64,000 nucleotides of DNA from Pseudothioclava nitratireducens (GCF_029210495.1 NZ_JARGDK010000002.1:62001-126000), one strand, 5' to 3'; positions 7,932-17,849 are shown, numbered from the stretch's first letter. Made by a program: numbers and translations. Notes: generated by a model not told the origin, from the letters alone.

Positions 7932-10046
7932 TTATTTGCGCGTCCAAAGCCGCGCACCGATATGGGCGAACGTCGTCGTCAATCGGCCCTCGGTATCGAA
8001 CGAGACAGCGCCAGTTTCTGTCAGACGTGTCTGATCCCAAAGATCACACTCACGCCAATCGCCCTCGGGCGCGCGTGCGGCAAGCACCACCAGAGCGCCA
8101 TCCCGACACAGCCGGGGCAATGCGTCCAATGCGCCCTTGCCCGTCAGGTGGATCAGCGGACGCCCCTGATACTCCGCAACGCGCGCGCCTTTTGGACCGC
8201 CGAACCCCGCACGCGATGCCGCCGCCTCCGGGGCCGCGTCATCCCCATCCGCCTCCAGCCAGCGAGAGGCGACGAATCCCGCACCCGATTTCGACAGCAC
8301 ACGCCCGGCGGGTGTCAGCAGGCCCAGCAACTCTCCCTCGGGCGCGATGAGCAAAGCCGGGCGAGGGGCTGTCGCCCAAAGCGCGATCGAAGCGATGCAG
8401 GCGATGCCGCCGAGGCTGCGCAACGCGCCCCGCCCGATCCCAAGCGCCACGGCCCCAGCCGCCATCAAGGGCAGCACGGCCCCGGGAGGATTGGCGACCG
8501 CAAATGTCGCGCCCTCGAGGCCAGAGACAAACTCCGCGACCCAGAGCATCCAGCGTGTCCCCTGCTCCATCACCCAAAGCGCCGGCGCCGCGAGACCGAG
8601 CGGTGCAAGAAGCGCGGCGATCACCCCGGCGGGCATCACGAACGTCCCCATCACCGGCACTGCCAGCAGGTTCGCCAGAAGCCCGTATTCCGACATCCGG
8701 TGGAAATGCGCCGCCGTGATCGGGGCCGTCGCAGCCCCCGCCACCGCCGAGGTCAGCACCAGCATCGCCACCGGACGCAAAAGCCGTGGGATATGCGGGC
8801 TGACCCGTCCCCATGGGCCAAAGGCGAGGATCAGCGCCACCGTCGCCGCAAAGGACATCTGAAAGCCCGGCTCGGTGAGGCTCTCGGGTTCCCACAGCAA
8901 AAGCAGCGTCGCCGCGAGCGCCACTGTCCGCAGGCTCAACGCACGCCGGTCCAGCATCACCGCGATCAGCATCACCGCCGCCATGATCCAGGCGCGCTGT
9001 GTGGCGATTTGCGGCCCGGCGACCCACAGGTAAAGCGTGGCGGCCATCAGCGCGACAAAGGCCGCAATCTTCTTGGCCGGCCAGCGTAACGCCGGACCGC
9101 CCAGCCCAGCAAAGCCGTAGCGCAGCGCGGCAAAGACGAAGCCAGCCACCATCCCCATATGCAGCCCCGAAATCGAGATGATATGATAGAGGTTCGAAGC
9201 GCGCATCGCCTCGTTCGTGGCAACTGAGATGCCCGAGCGGTCGCCGGTCAGCAGCGCCGCTGCGACCGCGCCCGCCTGGCCCTCGATCCGCCCCTGAATC
9301 GCTTGCGACAACCGCATCCGCAGCCTGTGCCCCGCAAGCGCGCGGTCATCGGGTTCGGGCGCGGAGACGACCATGACAGGCGCGCGAACGTAGCCAACGG
9401 CACCCAGCCCCTGAAACCACGCGTTGCGGCGGAAATCATAGGCTTCGGGCGCGGCGGGCGGCGATGGCGGCTGGAGATGCCCGGTGAGCATGACGCGCAG
9501 TCCCGGCACGGCATCGAGATGGTTTTGGTCGCCATGGAGCGACAGGCGGACGCGTGCTGGCGTGCGCTCGGGGGGTATGCGTTCGAGCACGACCTGATCA
9601 AGCAACAGGCGAATCCGATCCGTGCCGGAGCGGTCAACCTGCACGATGCGCCCCTCTACGGGACCGTAATAACGAAAGCCCAGAACCGGTGCAGAAACCT
9701 GATGCGCGCGCACGCCCGCCATAATGAAACCCAGAAGGACGAGGGTGATGCAGGCCGCGGGGAAGCGCAGGGCCTCTGCACCACGCACCCACAGAGTCAG
9801 GGCCGCCAACGCCACGACACCTGCGATCAGGAAATGCGACAGGCGCGGCTCGAAACTGAGCGCGAAATAGGCCCCGATCCCGCATGACAGCGCCACCGGC
9901 ATCCACAGCACCAGATCCACCCGCGCGCGCGCCATCGCCCCCCAGGGATCACCGATCCCCGCCCAGAGCGCGCGCAGCCATGGCCAGCGCCGCCAGTCCG
10001 GCGATGCCGCGCCCTCTTCGATCCCGCGCTCGAACCCCGATCCCAC
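7932..10046 (-). CDS. comEC: ComEC/Rec2-family DNA uptake channel protein
   Basis: Polytopic inner-membrane protein of the competence family thought to carry single-stranded DNA across the membrane. It has N-terminal membrane segments, an OB-like periplasmic domain (about residues 100-220), the signature SISGLHMGM, and many later transmembrane helices. The C-terminal part is short and shows no HxHxDH motif, so the metallo-beta-lactamase-like nuclease domain found in some relatives is absent. I chose GTG 10046 (704 residues) because GGAG sits eight bases upstream. The longer reading starts at a TTG (10064) without a ribosome site. Confidence 0.88.
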   Translation of the reverse strand: MGSGFERGIEEGAASPDWRRWPWLRALWAGIGDPWGAMARARVDLVLWMPVALSCGIGAYFALSFEPRLSHFLIAGVVALAALTLWVRGAEALRFPAACITLVLLGFIMAGVRAHQVSAPVLGFRYYGPVEGRIVQVDRSGTDRIRLLLDQVVLERIPPERTPARVRLSLHGDQNHLDAVPGLRVMLTGHLQPPSPPAAPEAYDFRRNAWFQGLGAVGYVRAPVMVVSAPEPDDRALAGHRLRMRLSQAIQGRIEGQAGAVAAALLTGDRSGISVATNEAMRASNLYHIISISGLHMGMVAGFVFAALRYGFAGLGGPALRWPAKKIAAFVALMAATLYLWVAGPQIATQRAWIMAAVMLIAVMLDRRALSLRTVALAATLLLLWEPESLTEPGFQMSFAATVALILAFGPWGRVSPHIPRLLRPVAMLVLTSAVAGAATAPITAAHFHRMSEYGLLANLLAVPVMGTFVMPAGVIAALLAPLGLAAPALWVMEQGTRWMLWVAEFVSGLEGATFAVANPPGAVLPLMAAGAVALGIGRGALRSLGGIACIASIALWATAPRPALLIAPEGELLGLLTPAGRVLSKSGAGFVASRWLEADGDDAAPEAAASRAGFGGPKGARVAEYQGRPLIHLTGKGALDALPRLCRDGALVVLAARAPEGDWRECDLWDQTRLTETGAVSFDTEGRLTTTFAHIGARLWTRK

Positions 10047-10156
10047 GCTTGTTTCTCCGCCCAAGGCTGCTTATGCATCCGGTCGAGAAAGCCTAACGGC
10101 TTTATGGTTTCCGAAAGGTTAACGCGGCCCCGACCCGCGCGCAGAAAGGCTGATCC

Positions 10157-11557
10157 ATGAGCGACCAGATCGTCACCCGCTTCGCCCCCTCCCCGACCGG
10201 CTATCTGCATATCGGCGGCGCACGCACGGCGCTGTTTAACTGGCTCTATGCGCGCGGACGGGGCGGCAAGTTCCTGCTACGGATCGAGGATACCGACCGG
10301 GCGCGCTCGACGCCCGAGGCAACGGCGGCGATCCTGAAGGGTCTGGAATGGCTCGGCCTCGACTACGACGGCGAGCCGATGAGCCAGTTCGCCCGCGCCG
10401 ACCGCCATGCCGAGGTGGCCCATGAAATGCTCGCGCGTGGCGCGGCGTATAAGTGTTTCTCGACGCAGGATGAGATCGAGGCTTTCCGCGAAGCCGCGCG
10501 TGCCGAAGGCCGCTCGACCCTCTTCCAAAGCCCCTGGCGCGACGCAGACCCCTCCACGCATCCCGACACCCCCTATGTCGTGCGCGTGAAAGCGCCCCGC
10601 GAGGGCGCGACCGTGATCCGCGATGAGGTGCAGGGCGAGGTGACCATCCGCAACGATCAGCTCGATGACATGGTTTGTTTACGCTCCGATGGTACCCCGA
10701 CCTACATGCTGGCCGTTGTCGTCGATGACCATGATATGGGCGTGACCCATGTGATCCGGGGGGATGACCACCTCACCAATGCCGCGCGGCAGGTGCAGGT
10801 CTACAATGCGATGGGCTGGGACGTGCCGGTCTTCGCGCATATCCCGCTGATCCATGGCCCGGACGGCAAGAAACTGTCGAAACGCCACGGCGCGGTCGGG
10901 CTCGAGGAATATCAGGTCATGGGCTACCCGGCGGCGGGCATGCGCAACTACCTGTGCCGCCTTGGCTGGAGCCACGGCGATGACGAGTTCTTCACCGATG
11001 CGCAGGCGCTGGAATGGTTCGACCTGAAGGGAATCGGGCGCTCTCCGGCGCGGCTGGATTTCAAGAAACTCGCCAATATTTGCGGCCAGCATATCGCCGC
11101 TGCCGAGGACGCCGCGCTGCTGCCCGAAATTGAGGCGTTTTTGGAAGCTTCGGGCCGCCCTGCGCTGACGCAGAACCAGCGTGCGCTGATGGAGGCAGGG
11201 CTTTTCTGCCTCAAGGATCGCGCGAAGACATTCCCGGAACTCCTTGAAAAGGCAGAGTTCATTCTGGCCTCCCGACCGATCGACATCGAAGAGAAAGCGG
11301 CGAAGGCACTCGACCCTGTATCCCGTGGTATACTGAATGAATTGACGGCAAAGCTGCAAAGTGCTAGCTGGACGCGTGACGAACTGGAAGCGGTCGCCAC
11401 AAGCGTTGCCGAAGCCCATGAGATCGGGTTCGGCAAGCTCGCAGGTCCGCTGCGTGCGGCGCTCGCTGGGCGCGCGGCGACCCCCAGTGTCTTCGATATG
11501 ATGCTTGTACTGGGCCGGGAGGAATCCCTGGCCCGAATCCAAGATCAAGCGGCCTGA
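10157..11557 (+). CDS. gltX: Glutamate--tRNA ligase
   Basis: Charges tRNA-Glu. This class I synthetase of 466 residues has a HIGH-type HIGG at residues 18-21 and a KMSKS-type KLSKR at 239-243, with [10 protein letters not shown] and the [12 protein letters not shown] segment between. The start is the first ATG after AAAGG. Length and motif order are normal, and the C-terminal anticodon-binding helical domain is complete. It is probably a discriminating or non-discriminating GluRS of the alphaproteobacterial kind; sequence alone does not settle which. Confidence 0.96.
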   Translation: MSDQIVTRFAPSPTGYLHIGGARTALFNWLYARGRGGKFLLRIEDTDRARSTPEATAAILKGLEWLGLDYDGEPMSQFARADRHAEVAHEMLARGAAYKCFSTQDEIEAFREAARAEGRSTLFQSPWRDADPSTHPDTPYVVRVKAPREGATVIRDEVQGEVTIRNDQLDDMVCLRSDGTPTYMLAVVVDDHDMGVTHVIRGDDHLTNAARQVQVYNAMGWDVPVFAHIPLIHGPDGKKLSKRHGAVGLEEYQVMGYPAAGMRNYLCRLGWSHGDDEFFTDAQALEWFDLKGIGRSPARLDFKKLANICGQHIAAAEDAALLPEIEAFLEASGRPALTQNQRALMEAGLFCLKDRAKTFPELLEKAEFILASRPIDIEEKAAKALDPVSRGILNELTAKLQSASWTRDELEAVATSVAEAHEIGFGKLAGPLRAALAGRAATPSVFDMMLVLGREESLARIQDQAA

Positions 11558-11572
11558 GGCCTGGCCGCTTTC
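11547..11572 (+). terminator. Terminator overlapping the gltX stop
   Basis: AAGCGGCC (11547-11554) pairs with GGCCGCTT (11563-11570) around the gltX TGA, followed by a short T-run. It separates gltX from gltA. Confidence 0.6.
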
Positions 11573-11637
11573 CCCCGGGGTGAACCCGGACGGACAATCC
11601 CGGCGCGGCCCCGCCGGACCACGAGAGAGGGACTGCC

Positions 11638-12933
11638 ATGGCTGAATCCAAAACCGCGACGCTCACCTTTGAAGGGAAGACGATCGAGCTTCCGATCCTG
11701 TCGCCGACCGTCGGGCCCGACGTTATCGATATCCGCAAGCTCTATGCGCAAGGTGACGTGTTCACCTACGATCCGGGCTTCACCTCGACGGCCGCCTGCG
11801 ATTCGTCGATCACCTATATCGATGGCGACAAGGGTGAGCTGCTGTATCGCGGTTATTCGATCGACGAACTGGCCGAGAAATCGCACTATCTCGAAGTGTG
11901 CTACCTGCTGCTGAACGGGGAACTCCCGAACCGCGAGCAAATGGAAGATTTCGAGTATCGCATCACCCGTCACACGATGCTGCACGAGCAGATCCACAAT
12001 TTCTTCCGTGGGTTCCGCCGCGACAGCCACCCGATGGCGACCATGGTGGGCGTGGTCGGCGCGATGTCGGCCTTCTATCACGACAGCCTCGACATCAATG
12101 ATCCGTGGCAGCGCGAAGTGGCCTCGATGCGCCTGATCGCGAAACTGCCGACGATCGCCGCGATGGCCTATAAATATTCGATCGGTCAGCCCTTCGTTTA
12201 TCCGCGCAACGATCTCGATTACGCGTCGAACTTCCTGCACATGTGCTTCTCGGTGCCGGCAGAGCCCTACAAGGTCGAGCCCGCACTGGCCAAAGCCATG
12301 GACCGCATCTTCACGCTGCATGCCGATCACGAGCAGAACGCCTCGACCTCGACCGTGCGTCTGGCCGGTTCGTCGGGCGCGAACCCGTTTGCCTGTATCG
12401 CAGCCGGTATCGCCTGCCTCTGGGGCCCGGCACACGGTGGTGCGAACCAAGCTTGCCTCGAGATGCTACGTGAAATCGGTTCGGTGGATCGTATTCCGGA
12501 ATTCGTGGCACGCGCCAAGGACAAGAACGATCCGTTCCGCCTGATGGGCTTTGGCCACCGCGTCTACAAGAACTTCGACCCGCGCGCGAAGGTCATGAAG
12601 GAGTCGGCAGACGAAGTGCTCGACCTGCTCGGCATCCACGACAACGAGACGCTTCAGGTCGCCAAGGAACTCGAGAAGATCGCGCTCGAAGATCCCTATT
12701 TCGTCGAGAAGAAACTCTACCCGAACGTGGACTTCTACTCGGGCATCATCCTCGAGGCGATGGGCTTCCCGACCTCGATGTTCACGCCCATCTTCGCGCT
12801 GTCGCGCACCGTGGGCTGGATCTCGCAGTGGAAAGAAATGATCGGCGACCCGCAAGGCAAGATCGGCCGCCCGCGTCAGCTCTACACCGGCTCGCCGCTG
12901 CGCTCCTATGTGGATGTGGACGACCGCGCATAA
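11638..12933 (+). CDS. gltA: Citrate synthase (type II)
   Basis: Condenses acetyl-CoA with oxaloacetate, the entry step of the TCA cycle. The 431-residue length matches hexameric NADH-sensitive bacterial citrate synthases. Catalytic segments are visible: [45 protein letters not shown] and the C-terminal [21 protein letters not shown] ribosome site precedes the ATG. It has a strong terminator and appears to be a single-gene transcript. Confidence 0.97.
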   Translation: MAESKTATLTFEGKTIELPILSPTVGPDVIDIRKLYAQGDVFTYDPGFTSTAACDSSITYIDGDKGELLYRGYSIDELAEKSHYLEVCYLLLNGELPNREQMEDFEYRITRHTMLHEQIHNFFRGFRRDSHPMATMVGVVGAMSAFYHDSLDINDPWQREVASMRLIAKLPTIAAMAYKYSIGQPFVYPRNDLDYASNFLHMCFSVPAEPYKVEPALAKAMDRIFTLHADHEQNASTSTVRLAGSSGANPFACIAAGIACLWGPAHGGANQACLEMLREIGSVDRIPEFVARAKDKNDPFRLMGFGHRVYKNFDPRAKVMKESADEVLDLLGIHDNETLQVAKELEKIALEDPYFVEKKLYPNVDFYSGIILEAMGFPTSMFTPIFALSRTVGWISQWKEMIGDPQGKIGRPRQLYTGSPLRSYVDVDDRA

Positions 12934-12953
12934 GTGCTGCGCAACGCTTGCGA

Positions 12954-12982
12954 AAGGCCGGGAGAAATCCCGGCCTTTTTTC
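12954..12982 (+). terminator. Rho-independent terminator after gltA
   Basis: A perfect ten-base stem AAGGCCGGGA (12954-12963) with loop GAAA and complement at 12968-12977 leads into six T residues. Confidence 0.9.
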
Positions 12983-13004
12983 ATGCGTGTTCGGGAACAG
13001 GGGC

Positions 13005-13062
13005 GCTGGCCCTCCTGGCCTTGCGGCCAATTCGCCCCGGAGTATCTTGGGTTTGATGAAAC
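13005..13062 (+). repeat. Dispersed CCCCGGAGTATCTT repeat, copy 1
   Basis: A GGCC-rich imperfect hairpin (GGCC...GGCC, 13010-13027) is followed by CCCCGGAGTATCTT and then TTTGATGAAA. The same tail TATCT-N5-TTGATGAAA occurs at 42356-42377. The copy runs into the start codon region of the next gene. Confidence 0.6.
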
Positions 13063-13511
13063 ACAGCTTGCCGCTTCGATATCGCCCCCATCATTTCCTT
13101 TGCTCGCTTGGCTTCGAGGGCAAGGGATATTCCACCGAGTTCACCGCGAACATGGCTGGGATCGTGGAGGGGCGTTTGCGGGCGCCCAACGGCCCGGACA
13201 CGCTGATCGGCGTTACCTTTCAAGCCGATAGCATCTGCGCCCCCTGCCCGTCTCGGCGCGGGACGGGTTGTGAGAGTGCCGACAAGATCGCCGCGCTCGA
13301 TCACGCCCATGCAGAGGCTTTGGGTCTGGCGGAGGGGGATGTCCTGCAATGGGGGGAGGCACTGGAGCGGATGCGGGCCTTGCCCACGGGCATCCTGAGC
13401 GAGATTTGCGCGCCCTGTCAGTGGCTCGCGCTTGGCATGTGCGAAGCCGCCCTGGCACGTTTGCAATCGGACGCTCCAAATGAAAACGCCGCCCCGAAGG
13501 ACGGCGTTTGA
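13056..13511 (+). CDS. DUF1284 family Cys-rich protein
   Basis: A soluble protein of 151 residues beginning LRYRPHHFLCSLGF, which I recognise as the DUF1284 family; its function is not known. It carries two copies of CX2CX7C: Cys61, 64, 72 and Cys118, 121, 129, suggesting an iron-sulfur cluster or zinc site. The ATG lies inside a dispersed repeat, whose GGAG (13039-13042) is the only ribosome-site candidate. In-frame TTG codons at 13047 and 13053 are alternatives. Its last codons form the terminator hairpin for the opposing bioY gene. Confidence 0.75.
   Translation: MKHSLPLRYRPHHFLCSLGFEGKGYSTEFTANMAGIVEGRLRAPNGPDTLIGVTFQADSICAPCPSRRGTGCESADKIAALDHAHAEALGLAEGDVLQWGEALERMRALPTGILSEICAPCQWLALGMCEAALARLQSDAPNENAAPKDGV
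13482..13509 (-). terminator. Terminator for bioY, embedded in the end of the DUF1284 gene
   Basis: On the minus strand AAACGCCG pairs with CGGCGTTT around CCTTCGGGG and ends in a TTTT run. It overlaps the last codons of the convergent gene. Confidence 0.7.
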
Positions 13512-13529
13512 AGTCGAGATCAGGTTCTC

Positions 13530-14081
13530 TTAGCGCTTGGCGAATGCTGCCCAGCCGCCCGACACGATCAGCGCGGCGAGGATCGCCTTGACCGCATCAC
13601 CGATCAGGAAGGGCGCCATCCAGCCGGAGACCAGCTCGGGCATGGATTTGCCCATCACGGCGGCCGGATAGGCGAGACCCGGGATGTAGAGCACGACCGA
13701 AGCGATCAGCGCCACTACGGCGAGGCCGAGGAAGGATTTGATCCCGCGATCAGCGGCGTAGCCCGCGATGCCCGCCATGATGACGAAGCCAAACAGGAAA
13801 CCCGCGGTCGGCCCGAAGAACGACGCGGTGGACCCGCCATTGGCCAGAACCGGCAGGCCCGCAAACGCTTCGCCGAGCCATGCGAGAACGGTCAGAACAC
13901 CCATACGCAGGCCGAAGGTCATGCCGATAGCGAGCACCGCCAGCGTTTGCAGCGTCATCGGCACCGGGAACATCGGAACCGAGATTTGCGATGCCGCCGC
14001 CAGAAGAGCAGTACCGCCAAGCACCATCGCGGCGCGGGTTGCGAAGGAGGTGGAGGGCACGAGGGCCTTCGAAAGAGTCAT
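13530..14081 (-). CDS. bioY: Biotin transporter BioY
   Basis: Substrate-binding S component of the energy-coupling-factor biotin transporter, an integral inner-membrane protein. The 183-residue sequence has about six hydrophobic segments and the BioY pattern ISVPMFPVPMTLQTLAVL near residue 35, followed by GAFAGLPVLA-like and GPTAGFLFGF segments. No bioM or bioN lies beside it, so it may act alone, as some BioY proteins do, or use a distant module. I searched upstream for a TTATMKATAA BioR box and did not see one. Confidence 0.93.
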   Translation of the reverse strand: MTLSKALVPSTSFATRAAMVLGGTALLAAASQISVPMFPVPMTLQTLAVLAIGMTFGLRMGVLTVLAWLGEAFAGLPVLANGGSTASFFGPTAGFLFGFVIMAGIAGYAADRGIKSFLGLAVVALIASVVLYIPGLAYPAAVMGKSMPELVSGWMAPFLIGDAVKAILAALIVSGGWAAFAKR

Positions 14082-14173
14082 GTGTCAGACCTGTAGTTTG
14101 GTGAATCCCTTGGCGCCATTTGCGCCGCCTGAGCGCACTATGTCAACGATGCGTGACGCTGTCACCCGCAATG

Positions 14174-14215
14174 TTGCAAAGTAACGCAGGGTTCCGATGG
14201 GGCAGTTTGCAAAGT
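14174..14215. repeat. Direct repeat TTGCAAAGT upstream of the SDR gene
   Basis: TTGCAAAGT occurs at 14174-14182 and again at 14207-14215, 33 bases apart start to start (about three helical turns), within the 235-base divergent gap between bioY and the SDR gene. Regulatory function is only inferred from spacing. Confidence 0.35.
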
Positions 14216-14316
14216 TTTTTGGTCCGGATCGTCGCACGTCCCGGGTTTCACTTGCGCGATGCGGTCGGCTCTGCCAAAGACCCGCCATCAGCAACACAAG
14301 CCCGAGCACCGAGCCC

Positions 14317-14961
14317 ATGCAGAAGAACCTCGCCCTGATCACCGGCGCCTCGCGCGGCCTTGGTGCCGCTTTGGCCGAAGAACTGGCCGCCGCTGGCTGG
14401 CATGTGATGGCCGTGGCGCGTACGCAAGGCGCGCTGGAGGAGCTGGACGACCGTATTCAGGCCGCCGGCGGCAGCGCGACGCTTGCACCGCTCGACGTGA
14501 CCGATCCCGACCAGATGAAGCATCTGGCCGAGTCCGTGGCCGGGCGTTGGGGGGGCGTTCAGCTCTGGGCGCATGCCGCGATCCATGCCGCGCCGCTGGC
14601 GCCCGCCGGGCATATCGACGCGAAGGACATGCAGAAATCCGTGGCCACGAACATTACCGCAACGGCCACACTGATCCCGCTGATGGAGCCGCTGTTGCGT
14701 GCGGGCAATGGCCGCGCACTGTTCTTTGGCGACGACCACGCGGGCGAGAAATTCTTCGGCTGCTACGGCGCGACCAAGGCCGCCCAGATGGCTCTGGCGC
14801 AAAGCTGGCAGGCTGAGACCGCCAAGATCGGACCCGAAGTGCTGATCGCGACGCCCGCGCCGATGCCGACCGCGACGCGGGCCCGGTTCTTCCCCGGCGA
14901 GGATCGCGCGCCGCTCAGCCCGATCAAGACCGAAGCGGCCCGGATCGTCGCCACGCTCTGA
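14317..14961 (+). CDS. Short-chain dehydrogenase/reductase family protein, atypical active site
   Basis: A Rossmann-fold protein of 214 residues. The dinucleotide motif TGASRGLG is at residues 9-16 and the YxxxK pair is Tyr150/Lys154 (YGATK). The usual catalytic Ser about 13 residues before Tyr is missing: the strand there reads ALFFGDDHAGE and seems two residues shorter. The structural NNAG is replaced by AHAA. The substrate is unknown, and activity without Ser is uncertain. The ATG at 14317 is chosen because homology to SDRs starts there; an upstream in-frame ATG would add 40 unlikely residues. Confidence 0.8.
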   Translation: MQKNLALITGASRGLGAALAEELAAAGWHVMAVARTQGALEELDDRIQAAGGSATLAPLDVTDPDQMKHLAESVAGRWGGVQLWAHAAIHAAPLAPAGHIDAKDMQKSVATNITATATLIPLMEPLLRAGNGRALFFGDDHAGEKFFGCYGATKAAQMALAQSWQAETAKIGPEVLIATPAPMPTATRARFFPGEDRAPLSPIKTEAARIVATL

Positions 14962-15081
14962 GTCCCGACTGTGACGCGGGGGACTCGGCCGGGGTGCGAA
15001 ACGCCGCGCCGGGCCAGCGCATGCTTTACGGCCCTGCCCCCGCGCGCTAAGCAGGGGCAAGAGCGGCTGCAAGGGGGCGAC

Positions 15082-15867
15082 ATGCGCATTCTCATCACCA
15101 ATGACGATGGCATCAACGCTCCGGGGCTTCAGGTTCTGCACGAAATCGCGACCGATCTGGCCGGCCCCGAGGGCGAGGTCTGGACCGTGGCCCCGGCCTT
15201 CGAGCAATCGGGCGTCGGCCATTGCATCAGCTACACCCATCCGATGATGATCATGAAGCTCGACGAGCGCCGCTATGCCGCCGAGGGCAGTCCGGCGGAT
15301 TGCGTGCTGGCCGGGCTTTATGACGTGCTCGAGGGGGGGCGCCCCGATCTGGTGCTTTCGGGTGTGAACCGTGGCAACAATTCCGCCGAGAACGCGCTTT
15401 ATTCCGGCACGCTCGGCGGCGCGATGGAGGCCGCATTGCAGGGCATCCCGGCGATTGCGCTGTCGCAATTCCTTGGCCCGGATGTCATGCAGGCCCCCGA
15501 CATGTTTGAGGCCGCCCGCGTCCATGGCCCCGCCCTGATCCGCAAGATATGGGAAAAGGGGATCTGGGACGACGGACATTACCGCGTCTTTTACAACGTG
15601 AACTTCCCGCCGGTTCTGGCCGCCGGGGTCAAGGGGCACAAGGTTGCCGCGCAGGGCTACCGCACCGACAGCTTCTTCGGCGTCGAGCCGCACCATTCGC
15701 CCACCGGCAAACGGTTCCTCTGGATCAAGGGCGGCCCGCAGCACACCGCCACCGCGCCCGGGACGGATGCGGCGGTGAATCTCGACGGTTATATCTCGGT
15801 GACGCCGATGCGGGCAGATCTGACCGCGCATGATGTGCTCAGCGATCTCGAGGCCCGGCTGGCATGA
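15082..15867 (+). CDS. surE: 5'/3'-nucleotidase SurE
   Basis: Divalent-metal nucleotidase of 261 residues acting on nucleoside monophosphates and exopolyphosphate in stationary phase survival. The metal site is visible: Asp8 and Asp9 in ITNDDGIN, Ser43 in EQSGVG and Asn96 in SGVNRGNN. The start has AAGGGGGCGA upstream. It overlaps pcm by four bases, giving the conserved surE-pcm-nlpD arrangement. Confidence 0.96.
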   Translation: MRILITNDDGINAPGLQVLHEIATDLAGPEGEVWTVAPAFEQSGVGHCISYTHPMMIMKLDERRYAAEGSPADCVLAGLYDVLEGGRPDLVLSGVNRGNNSAENALYSGTLGGAMEAALQGIPAIALSQFLGPDVMQAPDMFEAARVHGPALIRKIWEKGIWDDGHYRVFYNVNFPPVLAAGVKGHKVAAQGYRTDSFFGVEPHHSPTGKRFLWIKGGPQHTATAPGTDAAVNLDGYISVTPMRADLTAHDVLSDLEARLA

Positions 15868-16544
15868 GCGACACGCCCGAGGAGATGCCCGCACCGCTCT
15901 CGGCCGAGGAACTCGCCGAGCGCAAGATGCGCTTCCTCTTCACGTTGCGCTCCAAGGGGATCACGGATGCCCGCACGCTCGGCGCGATGGAGCGGATCGA
16001 CCGCGGGCTGTTCGTGCGTGGACTGTTCGCGGATCGCGCCTATGAGGACATGCCCCTGCCTATCGCTTGCGGGCAGACCATCTCGCAACCCTCGGTCGTG
16101 GGGCTGATGACGCAGGCGCTTGAGGTCGGCCCGCGCGACACCGTGCTCGAGATCGGCACCGGGTCGGGCTATCAGGCTGCGATCCTCGCTTGCCTCGCAC
16201 GGCGGGTCTATACGGTGGACCGCCACCGCCGCCTTGCCCGCGAGGCCGAGGCCCTGTTCGCGCGGCTGCATCTCAACAATATCATCACGCTTTCCGGCGA
16301 TGGCTCTCACGGGCTTCCCGATCAGGCGCCCTTCGATAGAATAATCGTGACCGCCGCCGCCGAAGACCCGCCTGGCCCGCTGTTGTCGCAGCTCAAGATC
16401 GGCGGTATCATGATTGTGCCCGTTGGCCAGTCGGATACCGTGCAAAGCCTGATCCGTGTGCGGCGTCTGGAGCAGGGCTTCGACTATGAGGAACTGCGCG
16501 CCGTGCGCTTCGTGCCGCTGGTCGAAGGAATGGCCAGCGATTGA
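15864..16544 (+). CDS. pcm: Protein-L-isoaspartate O-methyltransferase
   Basis: SAM-dependent repair methyltransferase for isomerised aspartyl residues. The 226-residue protein shows the family segment [17 protein letters not shown] and SAM motif [14 protein letters not shown], then the later [10 protein letters not shown]. It overlaps surE by four bases and lies 54 bases before the nlpD-like gene. Normal length. Confidence 0.95.
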   Translation: MSDTPEEMPAPLSAEELAERKMRFLFTLRSKGITDARTLGAMERIDRGLFVRGLFADRAYEDMPLPIACGQTISQPSVVGLMTQALEVGPRDTVLEIGTGSGYQAAILACLARRVYTVDRHRRLAREAEALFARLHLNNIITLSGDGSHGLPDQAPFDRIIVTAAAEDPPGPLLSQLKIGGIMIVPVGQSDTVQSLIRVRRLEQGFDYEELRAVRFVPLVEGMASD

Positions 16545-16598
16545 TTTCAAAGGGGCCGGCAACAGGCCCCATTCTATAACGTGACGAGGACAGAGCTG

Positions 16599-17780
16599 AT
16601 GACCAAGCCCCTTCCCTCCCGCCTGCGTCTGGCCGTTCTGGCCGGAGGCGCGATCATGGCCCTTGCCGCCTGTGAGCCCGATGGCACCTTTGACCCGGAC
16701 CTGCGCAATTTCGGGCGCATCGGGTTCGACACGACGGCCGCGGCGCGCACCGCGACCGCGAACCGCCCCGCGCCCGATGCGCGCGGGATCATTTCCTATC
16801 CGAACTATCAGGTTGCCGTCGCCCGCAAGGGCGACCGGGTCGCCGATGTCGCCAACCGGATCGGCGTCGATGCCGGGGCACTCGCGCGCTATAACGCGGT
16901 CTCGCCCGATGCGGTGCTGAACAAGGGGGAGGTTCTGGCCCTGCCGAACCGGGTCGCAGAGCCAACCGGCGCCGCCACCAATCCCGGCGCGATCCAGAGC
17001 GACAAGATCGACATCACCTCGCTCGCCTCCTCTGCGATTGACCGGGCCGAAGCCACGCAACCCGCGACACCTATCAGCGCGCCGAAACCGACAGGGCCAG
17101 AGCCGACCCGCCACAAGGTCGCACGGGGCGAGACCGCCTATTCAATCGCACGCTATTATGATGTGAGTGTACGCTCGCTGGCAGATTGGAACGGCCTGCC
17201 CGCCGATCTCGCCGTGCGCGAGGGGCAGTATCTTCTGATCCCGGTCGCCGCCGCCAAGGCGCCCGCCCGCGCATCCGACCCCGTCACGGAACCCGGTCAG
17301 GGATCGCAGACGCCAACCCCGCCCTCGGCCGCCAAGCCGCTCCCGGCGGAAACGCCCCCCAAGGCCAGCGCGCCGGTCGATACCTCTGCCGCGCCCGATC
17401 TCGGAAGCAGCCGGACCGCGGCCTCGGGCAACTCGAAATTCGCCATGCCCGTGACCGGCGCAATCATCCGGCCCTACAAGAAGGGCAAGAATGACGGGGT
17501 CGATATCGCCGCCGCCCCCGGCACAGCAGTCAAAGCCGCCGAAGCCGGGACCGTCGCCGCGATCACCAAGAATACCGAACAGGTGCCGATCGTCGTGCTG
17601 CGCCACGACGGCGGGCTACTGACCGTTTACGCCAATCTCGACGGCGTCACCGTCACCAAAGGCGCGAGCGTGAAGCGCGGTCAGACCATCGCCAAGGTCC
17701 GCGCGGGCGAGCCGTCCTTCCTGCATTTCGAGGTGCGGCAGGGCTTTGAGAGCGTCGATCCGATGCCCTACCTCCAGTAA
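16599..17780 (+). CDS. nlpD: NlpD-like LysM/M23 lipoprotein
   Basis: Envelope lipoprotein of 393 residues. The signal peptide ends in a lipobox LAAC with Cys25. Two LysM domains follow (about residues 65-115 and 175-225), then a Pro/Ala-rich linker and a C-terminal M23 fold (about 285-390). In the M23 domain the first zinc ligand position reads KNDGVDIAAAPG, with no His, and the last reads LHFEVR. This matches NlpD/EnvC-type activators of cell-division amidases rather than active peptidases. The ATG at 16599 is preferred over GTG 16581 because GAGGA lies about ten bases before it. It is the third gene of surE-pcm-nlpD. Confidence 0.9.
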   Translation: MTKPLPSRLRLAVLAGGAIMALAACEPDGTFDPDLRNFGRIGFDTTAAARTATANRPAPDARGIISYPNYQVAVARKGDRVADVANRIGVDAGALARYNAVSPDAVLNKGEVLALPNRVAEPTGAATNPGAIQSDKIDITSLASSAIDRAEATQPATPISAPKPTGPEPTRHKVARGETAYSIARYYDVSVRSLADWNGLPADLAVREGQYLLIPVAAAKAPARASDPVTEPGQGSQTPTPPSAAKPLPAETPPKASAPVDTSAAPDLGSSRTAASGNSKFAMPVTGAIIRPYKKGKNDGVDIAAAPGTAVKAAEAGTVAAITKNTEQVPIVVLRHDGGLLTVYANLDGVTVTKGASVKRGQTIAKVRAGEPSFLHFEVRQGFESVDPMPYLQ

Positions 17781-17800
17781 GCGAGGCCAGGTCGCGAAAT

Positions 17801-17829
17801 AAAAGAGGGGGCCACGCGGCCCCCTTTCT
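17801..17829. terminator. Bidirectional terminator between nlpD and the DUF815 gene
   Basis: GGGGGCC (17807-17813) pairs with GGCCCCC (17818-17824), flanked by AAAAGA on the left and TTTCTC on the right, so both convergent genes can use it. Confidence 0.75.
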
Positions 17830-17849
17830 CATTGCACCTCTGGCACAGC

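Noticed and set aside
13998-14196. BioR operator upstream of bioY
   Set aside because: I looked for TTATMKATAA-like palindromes and found none.
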